From a bacterium (GTDB taxonomy: Bacteria > Krumholzibacteriota > Krumholzibacteriia > JACNKJ01), in assembly GCA_024231955.1 (NCBI GenBank), contig JAAEPZ010000253.1:186001-250000 (forward strand): a DNA stretch of 64,000 nucleotides, written 5' to 3'. Below the pieces are notes generated by a model. That model did not search any database and was not told where the DNA came from. It saw only the letters and a program-made list of their open reading frames with translations. Positions 35,729 to 44,730 of this stretch are shown piece by piece; position 1 is the stretch's first letter, and the number at the start of each line of letters is the position of its first letter. A program made the translations under genes and the position numbers.

Positions 35729-38700
35729 ATGCTATTCTCCAAACATGAGTCTACTCACGCATTGTGTCTGCTCTTTCCTGCCCTGATTCTATTTTTGAGC
35801 ATCCTCGCACGACCGAGCACCAGTTTTGCACAAATTCACCTCAATGAAGTTATTGCCGCCAACGCGACAGGTATCCAGGACGAGGACGGCGATCGCTCCG
35901 ACTGGATCGAGTTCCATAATCCCGGACCTGAGGTAGTCGATCTCGCAGGATTCACCATTTCGGATAACATCGACGAGCCTGCGAAATGGACCTTCCAGAC
36001 GTTTCTCATCCGCCCCGGAAGCTACGCTCTCCTCTACGCCTCGGGGAAAGACCGCCATCCTTTTGTTCCCGGACACTGGGAGACGATTCTCGATTGGGGC
36101 GATACGATGACCTATCGTGCCGAAAACAGCGAACCGCCCTCCGATTGGCGCTCACCGGAATTCGATGACGCCTCCTGGTTGCGAGGGCCGACCGGTATCG
36201 GTCGTGGCGATGGCGACGACGCCACCGTGATCCCCAACTGCTACTCCTTCCAGGCCAGGTTCTCCTTTGAACTCCCGACACCGGCTGAGGTCAGTGCCGT
36301 CATGCTCCATGTGGATTACGACGACGGCTTTGTCGCTTTTCTCAATGGTGTCGAGATAGCACGGGCCAATCTGGGCACACCGGGTACGATCCCCCCTTAC
36401 AACCAGTTGGCCGATGAAACTGTCGATGCGCTCCTCTATCGCAACATGGCCGTAACCCCGATCCCCATCGAAAACTTCGCCCCTCTGCTGCGACAGGGCA
36501 CCAACACCCTGGCGATCCAGGTGCACAACACCTCCTATGGTTCGGACCTAAGCCTGATCCCTTTCCTCACATTGGGTCTTGATTACAGGCCCGCTGCACC
36601 GCGCGGGATCCCTGAAGTCATTCGGCACGACTTCATGCTTCCCCACTGCAACTTCAAGCTCGATCAGAACGGTGAGCCGCTGCTCCTCAGCAGACCCGAC
36701 GGAACGGTGGAGGATCAAATGGACACCGGGCAGTTGATCGGGGATGTCTCCAAGGGCCGTCAGCCCGACGGCACCGGCGACTGGTATCTCTTTACGGAGC
36801 CCACACCCGGGACACCGAATGTCTGTTCGCCATGCACCACCTATATCGCCGCCACCCATTTCTCACACTCCGGCGGATTTCAGACCGGACCGGTCTCGGT
36901 AGAGATCACCTGCCCCACACCTGGGGTCGAGATCCACTACTCGACGAACTGCGATGCCCCCACGCTCCAGTCGCCGCTCTATGCCGATCAGGTCTTGATC
37001 ACCGAGACCTGCATCCTCCGTGCGCGAGCGTTCCTGCCCGGGAGCGTGCCGAGTCCGATCACAACCCACAGCTATCTCTTCGAGGATGATATCAGCCTGG
37101 CGACGATCTCTCTGGTAACCGATCCCCTCAATCTCTGGGACCCTGATATCGGCCTGCTGGCTATCGGTGATGGCGATCCGGAATACCCCTACCTTGGTGC
37201 CAATTTCTGGAAGGAGTGGGAGCGACCGGCCCACCTGGAGATGTTCGAACCGGACGGCAGTACGGCCTTCAACCTGGATGCCGGCATGGCGATCTTCGGG
37301 GGCGCCAGCCGCGCATTGCCACAAAAGTCGTTCCGGATAATCACCCGCAACAGTTACGGGGAATCCCCAATAACCTACCCCATCTTCCCCCAACTCGACA
37401 TCACCACCTTCAAGCAACTCCTGTTGCGCAACTCCGGACAGGACAACTGCCGCAGTCATTTCCGTGACGGCATGATGCACGAACTGGCCATGGACCAGGA
37501 TATCGACCTGGAGGCCTATCGCCCGGCCGTGGTTTTCCTCAATGGCGAGTACTGGGGCATCCTCAACATCCGGGAGCGGCAGAACGGCGACTACCTGGCC
37601 TCCCATCACGGCGTCGATCCCGACGAAGTTGACCTCGCGCGCTACCGATTCAATGTGCTCGCTGGTTGTGTCGATGAGTTCAGGGAGTTGGGAGAATTCA
37701 TCGAATCACATCCCATGTCACAGCCGGCTAACTACAACTATGTCGGCGAGCGATTCGACCTTGCCAGCTTCCGCGAGTATAACGCTGCGAATATTTTCTA
37801 CGGCAACACGGACTGGCCCGGCGCCAACACGAAGTACTGGCGCCCCTGGACCGAGGGGGGCCTCTGGCGCTACCTGGCTTTCGATATGGATCCAGGTCTG
37901 GGCTCTTCAGGCACACCGGCCGATTCCGATCTGCAACGTGTCCTGAACATTTACACGGGGACGTACCCCTTCGCATACCTTTGCGAGAACTCCGATTTCC
38001 GGCGCGATTTCGTCAACACGATGACCGAGTTCCTTAGCACCTGCTTTCGACAATCAGTGCTTCATGACAAGCTGGACGAGATAGTGGCCGTGCTCGAACC
38101 GGAGATCGAGCGGCATATGCTGCGCTGGGGCAATGATCTGGGCGACTGGAACGAGGAGCTGGCCGAGATCGGAGAATTCATCGACGAGCGGCGTGAACAC
38201 CAGATCCAGCACCTGCGGAACAGCTTCGGACTTGCGGACACGCTGCGCCTGTCGCTGGATGTTTCCCCGACCGGCTCCGGACGTATCCAACTCACAACAC
38301 AGATAGTGGATCCCCCCTGGAGCGGCCTCTACTTCGTCGACAACCGGATCCCCCTGACGGCATTGCCCAATCCCGGATATGCCTTTGCCAGGTGGTCCGA
38401 TCCGACTCTGCCCCACGAAACCGGGATACTGCTCGCTGCCTCCGGGGACCTGACGCTCACGGCCTGTTTCACCCATACGACACCGGTTGTAATCAATGAG
38501 ATCAACTACAACGCGGCCGACGATTTCGATCCCGGCGATTGGGTCGAGTTCGTCAACACCTCGGACGCAACACTGAATCTTGGTGGATGCCATTTCAGGG
38601 ATGAGGTGGACAGTCACGACTTCATCTTCCCCTCCCCCTGTTTCATCGAACCGGGTGGATTTCTGGTTCTTTGCGAGAACAGCGCATTGTTCAGCACATT

Positions 38701-39244
38701 TTTCCCCGATGTTGAGCATCTTGCCGCTGACATGGGATTCGGTTTCAGTGGCGGCGGCGAGTTACTGCGCCTCTACGGTCTGGAGCTGCAACTCATCGAT
38801 CAGGTTCAATACGACGACTCCCACCCCTGGCCCCCCGAAGCTGACGGAGACGGTCCCACACTGGAGCTGATCGACAGGCACTCCGACAATGCGTTGCCTC
38901 AGAACTGGGGCGCTTCGACCGGTCACGGCACACCAGGACACTCCAACAGCGTGGCGGTGGCGATAGACGATGATACGCCGCTGATCTTTGCCATGTCGGC
39001 CCCTTTCCCCAACCCCTTCAACCCATCGACAGTTTTGCGCTTCTCGCTGCCTGCGGTCCTGGAGGTGGAACTGAGTTTCTTCGATGTCAGGGGTCGTCTG
39101 GTTGATCACTTGCCGCTGGGACGACTTGAAGCGGGCAGCCACGAGATCTTGTGGCAACCGGATGATCTGGCCAGCGGCCTCTACTTCAGTCGGTTGCGCG
39201 CCGGCGCCCATAGCGAAACACGCCGCTTGATGTTACTCAAGTGA
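35729..39244 (+). CDS. Exported CotH-kinase-fold protein with lamin-tail domains and FlgD-like C-terminus
   Basis: The protein has 1,171 residues with a signal peptide cleaved near residue 35. A first lamin-tail domain opens with IHLNEVIAANATGIQDEDGD but is interrupted by a beta-sandwich insert of about 190 residues (VDYDDGFVAFLNGVEIARAN). It resumes at FKLDQNGEPLLLSRPDGT. Then come a chitobiase-type C-terminal domain (about 370-450), a CotH domain (about 455-840; LNGEYWGILNIRERQNGDYL, LAFDMDPGLG), a second lamin-tail domain (about 925-1080) and a FlgD-like tail (PNPFNPSTVL to RRLMLLK). CotH in Bacillus is a coat-protein kinase; kinase activity here is an inference. Confidence 0.88.
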   Translation: MLFSKHESTHALCLLFPALILFLSILARPSTSFAQIHLNEVIAANATGIQDEDGDRSDWIEFHNPGPEVVDLAGFTISDNIDEPAKWTFQTFLIRPGSYALLYASGKDRHPFVPGHWETILDWGDTMTYRAENSEPPSDWRSPEFDDASWLRGPTGIGRGDGDDATVIPNCYSFQARFSFELPTPAEVSAVMLHVDYDDGFVAFLNGVEIARANLGTPGTIPPYNQLADETVDALLYRNMAVTPIPIENFAPLLRQGTNTLAIQVHNTSYGSDLSLIPFLTLGLDYRPAAPRGIPEVIRHDFMLPHCNFKLDQNGEPLLLSRPDGTVEDQMDTGQLIGDVSKGRQPDGTGDWYLFTEPTPGTPNVCSPCTTYIAATHFSHSGGFQTGPVSVEITCPTPGVEIHYSTNCDAPTLQSPLYADQVLITETCILRARAFLPGSVPSPITTHSYLFEDDISLATISLVTDPLNLWDPDIGLLAIGDGDPEYPYLGANFWKEWERPAHLEMFEPDGSTAFNLDAGMAIFGGASRALPQKSFRIITRNSYGESPITYPIFPQLDITTFKQLLLRNSGQDNCRSHFRDGMMHELAMDQDIDLEAYRPAVVFLNGEYWGILNIRERQNGDYLASHHGVDPDEVDLARYRFNVLAGCVDEFRELGEFIESHPMSQPANYNYVGERFDLASFREYNAANIFYGNTDWPGANTKYWRPWTEGGLWRYLAFDMDPGLGSSGTPADSDLQRVLNIYTGTYPFAYLCENSDFRRDFVNTMTEFLSTCFRQSVLHDKLDEIVAVLEPEIERHMLRWGNDLGDWNEELAEIGEFIDERREHQIQHLRNSFGLADTLRLSLDVSPTGSGRIQLTTQIVDPPWSGLYFVDNRIPLTALPNPGYAFARWSDPTLPHETGILLAASGDLTLTACFTHTTPVVINEINYNAADDFDPGDWVEFVNTSDATLNLGGCHFRDEVDSHDFIFPSPCFIEPGGFLVLCENSALFSTFFPDVEHLAADMGFGFSGGGELLRLYGLELQLIDQVQYDDSHPWPPEADGDGPTLELIDRHSDNALPQNWGASTGHGTPGHSNSVAVAIDDDTPLIFAMSAPFPNPFNPSTVLRFSLPAVLEVELSFFDVRGRLVDHLPLGRLEAGSHEILWQPDDLASGLYFSRLRAGAHSETRRLMLLK

Positions 39245-39353
39245 GATAAACATAATATGCATGAGACAAACCGGCATCACAATCGTGTCGAGTTATTGCT
39301 TTATTCGGATCAATGAGTACAATGCGATTACACGGTGACAAACAGCAAGACCG

Positions 39354-39415
39354 TTCGGCTTGCTCCCTTAATGGGTAGGAAGCCGAATCCTCGTTCAGGT
39401 AAACCAGGAAGGTTT
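39354..39415 (+). promoter_or_regulatory. Structured leader of the ferredoxin-type membrane protein gene
   Basis: TTCGGCTT (39354-39361) pairs exactly with AAGCCGAA (39380-39387), with an inner CCC/GGG. Just after, AAACC (39401-39405) and GGTTT (39411-39415) flank AGGAA, so the ribosome site sits in a hairpin loop 7 bases before the ATG at 39422. No known riboswitch consensus is matched. Confidence 0.45.
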
Positions 39416-39421
39416 TTCTTC

Positions 39422-41350
39422 ATGGCCAGAAAGAGATCGAAGTTCAATATCTATCGCGTCCCCCTGCAGATCGTCGTGCTGCTCCTGCTGGGTTACATGG
39501 TGGTCCGTCAATTCGTGGACTCCACCTATCTGGCCGATTTCGAGGCATACTGCCCATTTGGCGGCTTGCAGGCCCTGGGCAGTTTTCTGATCTCGAATAC
39601 TCTCGCCTGCAGTATGACCACACTGCAGATAGCGATGGGCCTGGCGCTTGTTCTCGGCGTGCTCCTGCTGGGCAAGCTCTTCTGTAGTTTCATCTGCCCC
39701 ATCGGGTCATTCTCCGAATGGCTGGGCGGTATCGGTGCCCGCTTCGGCATCCGCTATTCGATCAAGGGGCTTGCCGATCGTCTGCTGAGACTACCCAAGT
39801 ATGCATTGCTGTTCATCACCTTCTACTTCACGTTCAAATCGAGCGAACTTTTCTGCAAGGAGTACGACCCCTTCTACGCTTTGTTCAGCGGCTTCGAGGG
39901 TGATGTGGTTCTGCAGTATGCAATCCCGGCTTTGATCATCACGGTTCTTGGCGCCATATTCGTGCGACTCTTCTGGTGCAAGTACCTCTGCCCGCTCGGA
40001 GCCGTCACGAATCTGTTCGCCAATGCCCTGATTACCGTCCCCCTGCTGGCGGGATACGTCATTCTGCGCAGACAGGGCAACGACATCAGCTGGGTCTGGC
40101 CGCTTGCCCTGATATGCGCAGTCGGGTTCCTGCTGGAAGCTTTCCGTCTCAAGGGTCTGCGCCTGCCTCCACTCAAGATCACGCGCAATCCGGACTCCTG
40201 CACCAGCTGCAATCTGTGCAACAGATCCTGTCCGATGGGGCTGGAGATCGCCAAGGTCGACAAGGTACGGCATATCGACTGTCACCTTTGTGGCGATTGC
40301 CTGGGCGCTTGCCCCGTTGAGGGCACTCTGATGATCAATCGTAAACCGTTGCGCTGGCTCCCGGCCACGGCCGTGGTGATTCTGATTGCTGCCGGGATCT
40401 ATCTCGGCGGGAAATTCGAGGTGCCGACAATCAATGTCCGCTGGGCCGATGACCAGGAGTTGGCCGGTGCCGAGATGTATTCGCTGAGCGGCCTCAAGAG
40501 CATAAAATGCTTCGGCAGCGCTTCCGGGTTCGCCAATCAGATGCGACAGGTGGATGGCGTATACGGTGTCGAGGCCTATGTGAAATCGCATACCGTCAAG
40601 GTCTTCTATGATCCCGCCGTGCTTTCGCCGCAGAAAGTGAAGGCGGCCATTTTCACCCCCGCCAAGAGTTATCTGGAGGGCCCGGCGGGTGAGGTCGCAG
40701 TTCTGGATCTGAAAATCGACAAGTTCTTCGATGGCTACGACAATTACTACCTGCGTCTGCTCCTGGAGCAGAGCGAGGGTGTCTACGGCTACTCAACCGA
40801 GTTCGGCGAGCCTGTGCTGGCGAAGATCTATTTCGATGCGGCGATACTGACTCCCGAGCAGATCAAGACCCTGGTCGAAAGCCCTAAAGTGTCCTGGGAG
40901 TTCCGGGGAGTGATGCAGTCGGAGAAGCTGAACTTCGAGGTCCCCTGGATGGGCGACGTCGTGGAGAAGATCGAGGCGATGGCCTTCCTGCAAGCGCTCT
41001 TCAATCCCTTCGAGGCTGAGGTAAACGACCTGCCGGAGGGGGAGGTCGACCTGCAGGTTTATCAGGTGCCGCTTGAGCAGGCGATGCTTAGCTCCATGCA
41101 GCGCCAGATGCGTTTTCTCTGTGCCCACCTGGCAAAGCAGGAAGCAATAATCGGCTTCAGGACCGTGCTTACGGATCAACCCTACGCCAGGATCAGTTTC
41201 CTCGGGAGCCGGATCTCGGCCGAGGAGGTTTGGCAGGCGCTCAACGAACCGACGCTGACCTTCAACTGGAGCAGCGGCGAGGCGGCCGAGTTGCCCAACC
41301 CATTCAAGTTCAAGGTCACCGGCACAGTGGTACAGGCCGACCTGGAGTAA
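39422..41350 (+). CDS. NapH/RdxA-like membrane polyferredoxin with HMA-like repeats
   Basis: I chose the ATG at 39422 (AGGAAGG upstream). The 642-residue protein has five or six membrane helices with Cys-rich loops typical of NapH/NosR/RdxA electron-transfer proteins: CPFGGLQALG, CSFICPIGSFSEWLG and CKYLCPLGAV. Two 4Fe-4S motifs follow: CTSCNLCNRSCPMG and CHLCGDCLGACP (about 265-310). After another helix the C-terminal 280 residues hold about three repeats shaped like heavy-metal-associated domains (IKCFGSASGFANQMRQVDGV, RLLLEQSEGVYGYS, MRFLCAHLAKQEAIIGF) without CxxC. The role may be metal- or redox-linked electron transfer (inference). Confidence 0.85.
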   Translation: MARKRSKFNIYRVPLQIVVLLLLGYMVVRQFVDSTYLADFEAYCPFGGLQALGSFLISNTLACSMTTLQIAMGLALVLGVLLLGKLFCSFICPIGSFSEWLGGIGARFGIRYSIKGLADRLLRLPKYALLFITFYFTFKSSELFCKEYDPFYALFSGFEGDVVLQYAIPALIITVLGAIFVRLFWCKYLCPLGAVTNLFANALITVPLLAGYVILRRQGNDISWVWPLALICAVGFLLEAFRLKGLRLPPLKITRNPDSCTSCNLCNRSCPMGLEIAKVDKVRHIDCHLCGDCLGACPVEGTLMINRKPLRWLPATAVVILIAAGIYLGGKFEVPTINVRWADDQELAGAEMYSLSGLKSIKCFGSASGFANQMRQVDGVYGVEAYVKSHTVKVFYDPAVLSPQKVKAAIFTPAKSYLEGPAGEVAVLDLKIDKFFDGYDNYYLRLLLEQSEGVYGYSTEFGEPVLAKIYFDAAILTPEQIKTLVESPKVSWEFRGVMQSEKLNFEVPWMGDVVEKIEAMAFLQALFNPFEAEVNDLPEGEVDLQVYQVPLEQAMLSSMQRQMRFLCAHLAKQEAIIGFRTVLTDQPYARISFLGSRISAEEVWQALNEPTLTFNWSSGEAAELPNPFKFKVTGTVVQADLE

Positions 41351-41415
41351 GGGCGGACCCGCTCCGGCCAAGACCCGCCTGAGGGTTGCGGACCGTTCAT
41401 CCGCCGATAATCGGG

Positions 41416-41450
41416 AAAACCCGAACCTGCATGAAGCGGGTTCGGGTTTT
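41416..41450. terminator. Bidirectional intrinsic terminator
   Basis: AAAACCCGAACC (41416-41427) and GGTTCGGGTTTT (41439-41450) form a perfect 12-bp stem with A and T ends. It serves the convergent genes at 39422 and 41554. Confidence 0.88.
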
Positions 41451-41553
41451 CGCAAATACCGGGATGACGTTTTGAGATTTCGCCAGGTGAACCCATCGAC
41501 TTGCAGTTCCACAGATAGTCCAGGATACAGGTCGACTCACATCTGAAATGACC

Positions 41554-42555
41554 TCACTTGCGCAGCCCCAGGAAAACACGCCGCGTGATGAAACTGCGTT
41601 TGAAGATGAACTCCAGCACGATCGGCACAGACAGACCTGCGAGCACCTGCAATGTGAAGTAACCGGCATCATTGTTCAGGAGAGCAATCTTCCACGATAT
41701 CCGGGCTCCGACGGACAGCCCAAGGAAGTGGAGGAGATAGATTGCATAGGAGGAGATGCCGAGTCTGGTGAGCCAGGGACTTGTGAAGCGAAATCGGAAG
41801 AAGATCAGGATTCCACTCAAACCGACCAGCAGAGCAAGCACGCTCCCCTTATCGGTATCGATACCCAGCTTATTGAACCAGGCGATCTGCTGCAGCGCGA
41901 TGCCGGCGACGAACAGAATTCCGATCGGAATTACGACCTGATTCCTCGACAACCGAGTTGAGAAACGATTGAGCCCAAGCCCCATCAGGAAGTAGGGCAT
42001 CAGGTAGATAAAGCCGTGAAAACAGAGGTATTTGATCTGCGGCAGGAGGAGATTCAGCAACATTGCCGCAACCAAACAGATAAGCCAGTTGCGTATTCGC
42101 GCAATGGCCCCCAGCGAATCTATTATGGTCACAGACAGAAAGGAGAGGAATATCGCATAGAGGAACCAATAGTGCTCGAAACCGAACAGATAGATGCGCC
42201 AGATTTCAGACAGAGACTCCGGGTTGTTGATGCCCGGCATCAAGGCCTTCATCAGGTAGTGCAGGGTCGCGATGGAGGCGAAGGGCAAGAGCAGGCGACG
42301 CACCTTGTCCAACATGAATTTCACCTCCGAACCGCGGTCAACGGGGCGATAGGCATACACGAATCCGGATATGGCGGCAAACAGCGGCATCCGTATGAAG
42401 CGGAAAGTATAGGAGACATACTCCAGAGGGGAGTCCCCCCGCGCGGTACTTGAGACGGAATGGAAAGCGACCAGCAGTATGATCGCAATCCCTCGCAGGG
42501 TTTCGACGGAGTCATCCCTGGAGACGGTCACAGGGGGATTGACGGCTCTACTCAT
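41554..42555 (-). CDS. Acyltransferase 3 family membrane protein
   Basis: This 333-residue protein has about ten membrane helices and the family's N-terminal signature: ETLRGIAIILLVAFHS, with the conserved Arg/His, followed by FRFIRMPLFAAISGFVYAY. Members (OafA, NodX, WecH) O-acetylate or succinylate sugars of lipopolysaccharide or exopolysaccharide at the inner membrane. The size is normal for a member without the extra SGNH domain. No glycan genes are adjacent, so the target glycan is unknown. Confidence 0.92.
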   Translation of the reverse strand: MSRAVNPPVTVSRDDSVETLRGIAIILLVAFHSVSSTARGDSPLEYVSYTFRFIRMPLFAAISGFVYAYRPVDRGSEVKFMLDKVRRLLLPFASIATLHYLMKALMPGINNPESLSEIWRIYLFGFEHYWFLYAIFLSFLSVTIIDSLGAIARIRNWLICLVAAMLLNLLLPQIKYLCFHGFIYLMPYFLMGLGLNRFSTRLSRNQVVIPIGILFVAGIALQQIAWFNKLGIDTDKGSVLALLVGLSGILIFFRFRFTSPWLTRLGISSYAIYLLHFLGLSVGARISWKIALLNNDAGYFTLQVLAGLSVPIVLEFIFKRSFITRRVFLGLRK

Positions 42556-42612
42556 GATTCATCCGACACCTTCACTCCAAGGTTGTTGCTCTCGAATCGG
42601 TGCGCATACACC

Positions 42613-44388
42613 CTATTTAAGCAATGTCATGCGACGGCAGAAGCGTATATCACCGACACGCAATTCGTAAAGGTAGATCCCCGACGGGAGCGGGACGTTC
42701 TGGTCGTTGCGCCCTGACCAGGTGATCGCATGCGGTCCCGCTGCGAAATCGGTCTGAGAGAGAAGGTTGGCGACGCGATGGCCCCCGGCGTCGTACACGG
42801 TCAGATCCACGGTAGCGGCCTCAAACAGCACCAAGGTAATTTCAGTTGAGGGGTTGAAGGGATTCGGATGGTTCTGAACCAGCTCGGCAATGGCGCGTAC
42901 CGGCGTCTCGTCGACAGCTGTCGCCCCCATCACCTCCGAAACCGCCATCCCCAGGTCAGGACGCGGACCGATCTCACGAACCGGATCCAGATGAGGCGTA
43001 CCCGTGCTGCTCAACAAATTACGGAGCACCAAAGGGGTAAGAGGCGCACCCCACCGCTCGTTGGCAAAGCCCTGCAAACAGAGTGCGGCACCGACGACCA
43101 TGGGCGACGCGCCCGACGTCCCGTTGAACTCCTCCGTGTATTCCGTCTGGAGCGAGCCGCCGTCATGGAGGTCGCCGTAGCCCGTGGTGACGATCTCCGA
43201 CCCCCAGGCATGCACATCCATGCGACTGCCGTAGTTCGACCAGGATTCGGCGACACGACCGTAGGGCGTGCCTGCAGCTACCATGATGGCGCCGGAATCC
43301 CGTTGCGTGCGGTCGAACACTCCATTCCAGATGGCGGCATCCAGATTCTGCCCGCCGTTGGCCCCGGCTTCGACACAAACCACACCTCGACTCCAGGAGC
43401 TTGTCCAGATGACGTCGTAGTTGATCTGCAGCCACTCCATCGGAGTCACGTCTCTGCCCGGAGGCACCATCTGCAACTCGATCAGCCAGACGTCGCCGGC
43501 ATCCAGGTTGTCCAGCGCCTCCTGGAAGCGGTGGCTCACCTCGGGCCACTCGTAAACAGTTATGGGAACTACCCCCCATAACGCATCCGCGGCAAAACCG
43601 GTCACACCATATCCGTTGTCCGCTCCGACAATCTCTCCAAGTACGGCGGTGCCGTGATCGTAGTAGTCCGGGTCCATGGGCGCCTGCCCCTGGTGGAAGA
43701 AATTCGCAGAGGTGAAGTCCTCGTGATCCTTGACCCAACCGAGCTCCACATCAATGAACTTCATCCCCTCTCCCCGCCCACCCGGGTGAGCCCAGATTGC
43801 GGCGGCATCCAATCCGATAGGTGGGGAACCGAGATAGTGCTGCTGTGATGTGAAATCGGGTGTCGTGAAATAGTCCCGCTCACCTGACGCAATCACTTTG
43901 TCCAGTACATCGTATTTCAGAACGGCAGGTTCCACCACGGGTGAGGGATGCGCGATCTCCACTTCGGGCAATGCGTTGAGGGCATTGATTGCCGCCGCCA
44001 ACTCCGCGGGACCGCCTGCAATGCGGACATCAAACCACAGGGACAGGTCGGGACCGACGCGCCCGCTGCGCACCTGCCCCTCCGCCTTCAGATTCGCAAA
44101 GTGAGCGGCTCCACCTTGGAAACTGCGCCGGAGCATCTCGGCATCGCCCACGACCTCGTTGACCTCAATTTCCGCCCGGCCATCACCGGAAAGGAAAAGA
44201 CCATTCTCAAGCTGGATGCCCGACCCCTCGACGAACTTGACATGCAGCCAGGTCGCAGCGAAGGTGTTGAGGTCGGCGGCGGTCCAGGTTCGGATGGGTC
44301 CGACCAGCCGCGTGCTTGCATCAAGAGCCGGACTCCGGGTGGCGATGAATAACAGGAACAGCACTGTGATCAGTCTGACGAAACGCAT
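42613..44388 (-). CDS. Exported S8 subtilisin-like protease with FlgD-like C-terminus
   Basis: A signal peptide (MRFVRLITVLFLLFIATRSPA) starts the 591-residue protein. A propeptide-like region (about 25-160) precedes the S8 domain. The triad is Asp213 (KFIDVELG), His245 (DYYDHGTAVLGE) and Ser425 (FNGTSGASPMVVG), in good canonical surroundings. The last 90 residues are the FlgD-like tail (NHPNPFNPSTE to MTLLK). Transcription probably starts at the strong promoter at 44436-44464. It should be secreted or surface-attached. Confidence 0.92.
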   Translation of the reverse strand: MRFVRLITVLFLLFIATRSPALDASTRLVGPIRTWTAADLNTFAATWLHVKFVEGSGIQLENGLFLSGDGRAEIEVNEVVGDAEMLRRSFQGGAAHFANLKAEGQVRSGRVGPDLSLWFDVRIAGGPAELAAAINALNALPEVEIAHPSPVVEPAVLKYDVLDKVIASGERDYFTTPDFTSQQHYLGSPPIGLDAAAIWAHPGGRGEGMKFIDVELGWVKDHEDFTSANFFHQGQAPMDPDYYDHGTAVLGEIVGADNGYGVTGFAADALWGVVPITVYEWPEVSHRFQEALDNLDAGDVWLIELQMVPPGRDVTPMEWLQINYDVIWTSSWSRGVVCVEAGANGGQNLDAAIWNGVFDRTQRDSGAIMVAAGTPYGRVAESWSNYGSRMDVHAWGSEIVTTGYGDLHDGGSLQTEYTEEFNGTSGASPMVVGAALCLQGFANERWGAPLTPLVLRNLLSSTGTPHLDPVREIGPRPDLGMAVSEVMGATAVDETPVRAIAELVQNHPNPFNPSTEITLVLFEAATVDLTVYDAGGHRVANLLSQTDFAAGPHAITWSGRNDQNVPLPSGIYLYELRVGDIRFCRRMTLLK

Positions 44389-44730
44389 GGGGATCTCCAG
44401 ATGATATTGAGGATGCGACCGTTATGAAAAGACAAATTATATCATATAGCGACTCAATAGCCAACAGCATCATAATCCCGGCAGGGATGGATCCCGAATG
44501 GATCTGATTCATTGGCCAAGGCATCGCAGCGCTCAGGCTTGATATCTCCTGTGATCGATATCGAGAAGGGATGTGACGTCAAAGGGATTCGGGCTTTGAA
44601 TACACGCAGAGTCCAGCAACTAGTAGACAACATACCGATTAAGATGATCTTATGATGCTATACTGATTCGATATGCCCTCGATTGTCAGCAACTCTCGTC
44701 CAACCTTGTCCCTGGCCTGGAGCGGAAGCC
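44389..44730. other. Divergent intergenic region
   Basis: 342 bases between divergent genes. It holds the minus-strand promoter above. On the plus side TATACT (near 44659) could be the -10 for the TPR gene at 44731, with no good -35. No gene or RNA is visible. Confidence 0.5.
44436..44464 (-). promoter_or_regulatory. Strong sigma-70-like promoter of the subtilisin gene
   Basis: Read on the minus strand: TTGGCT (44464-44459), a 17-base spacer ending TGA, then TATAAT (44441-44436), an extended -10. It lies about 48 bases upstream of the ATG at 44388. Confidence 0.7.
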
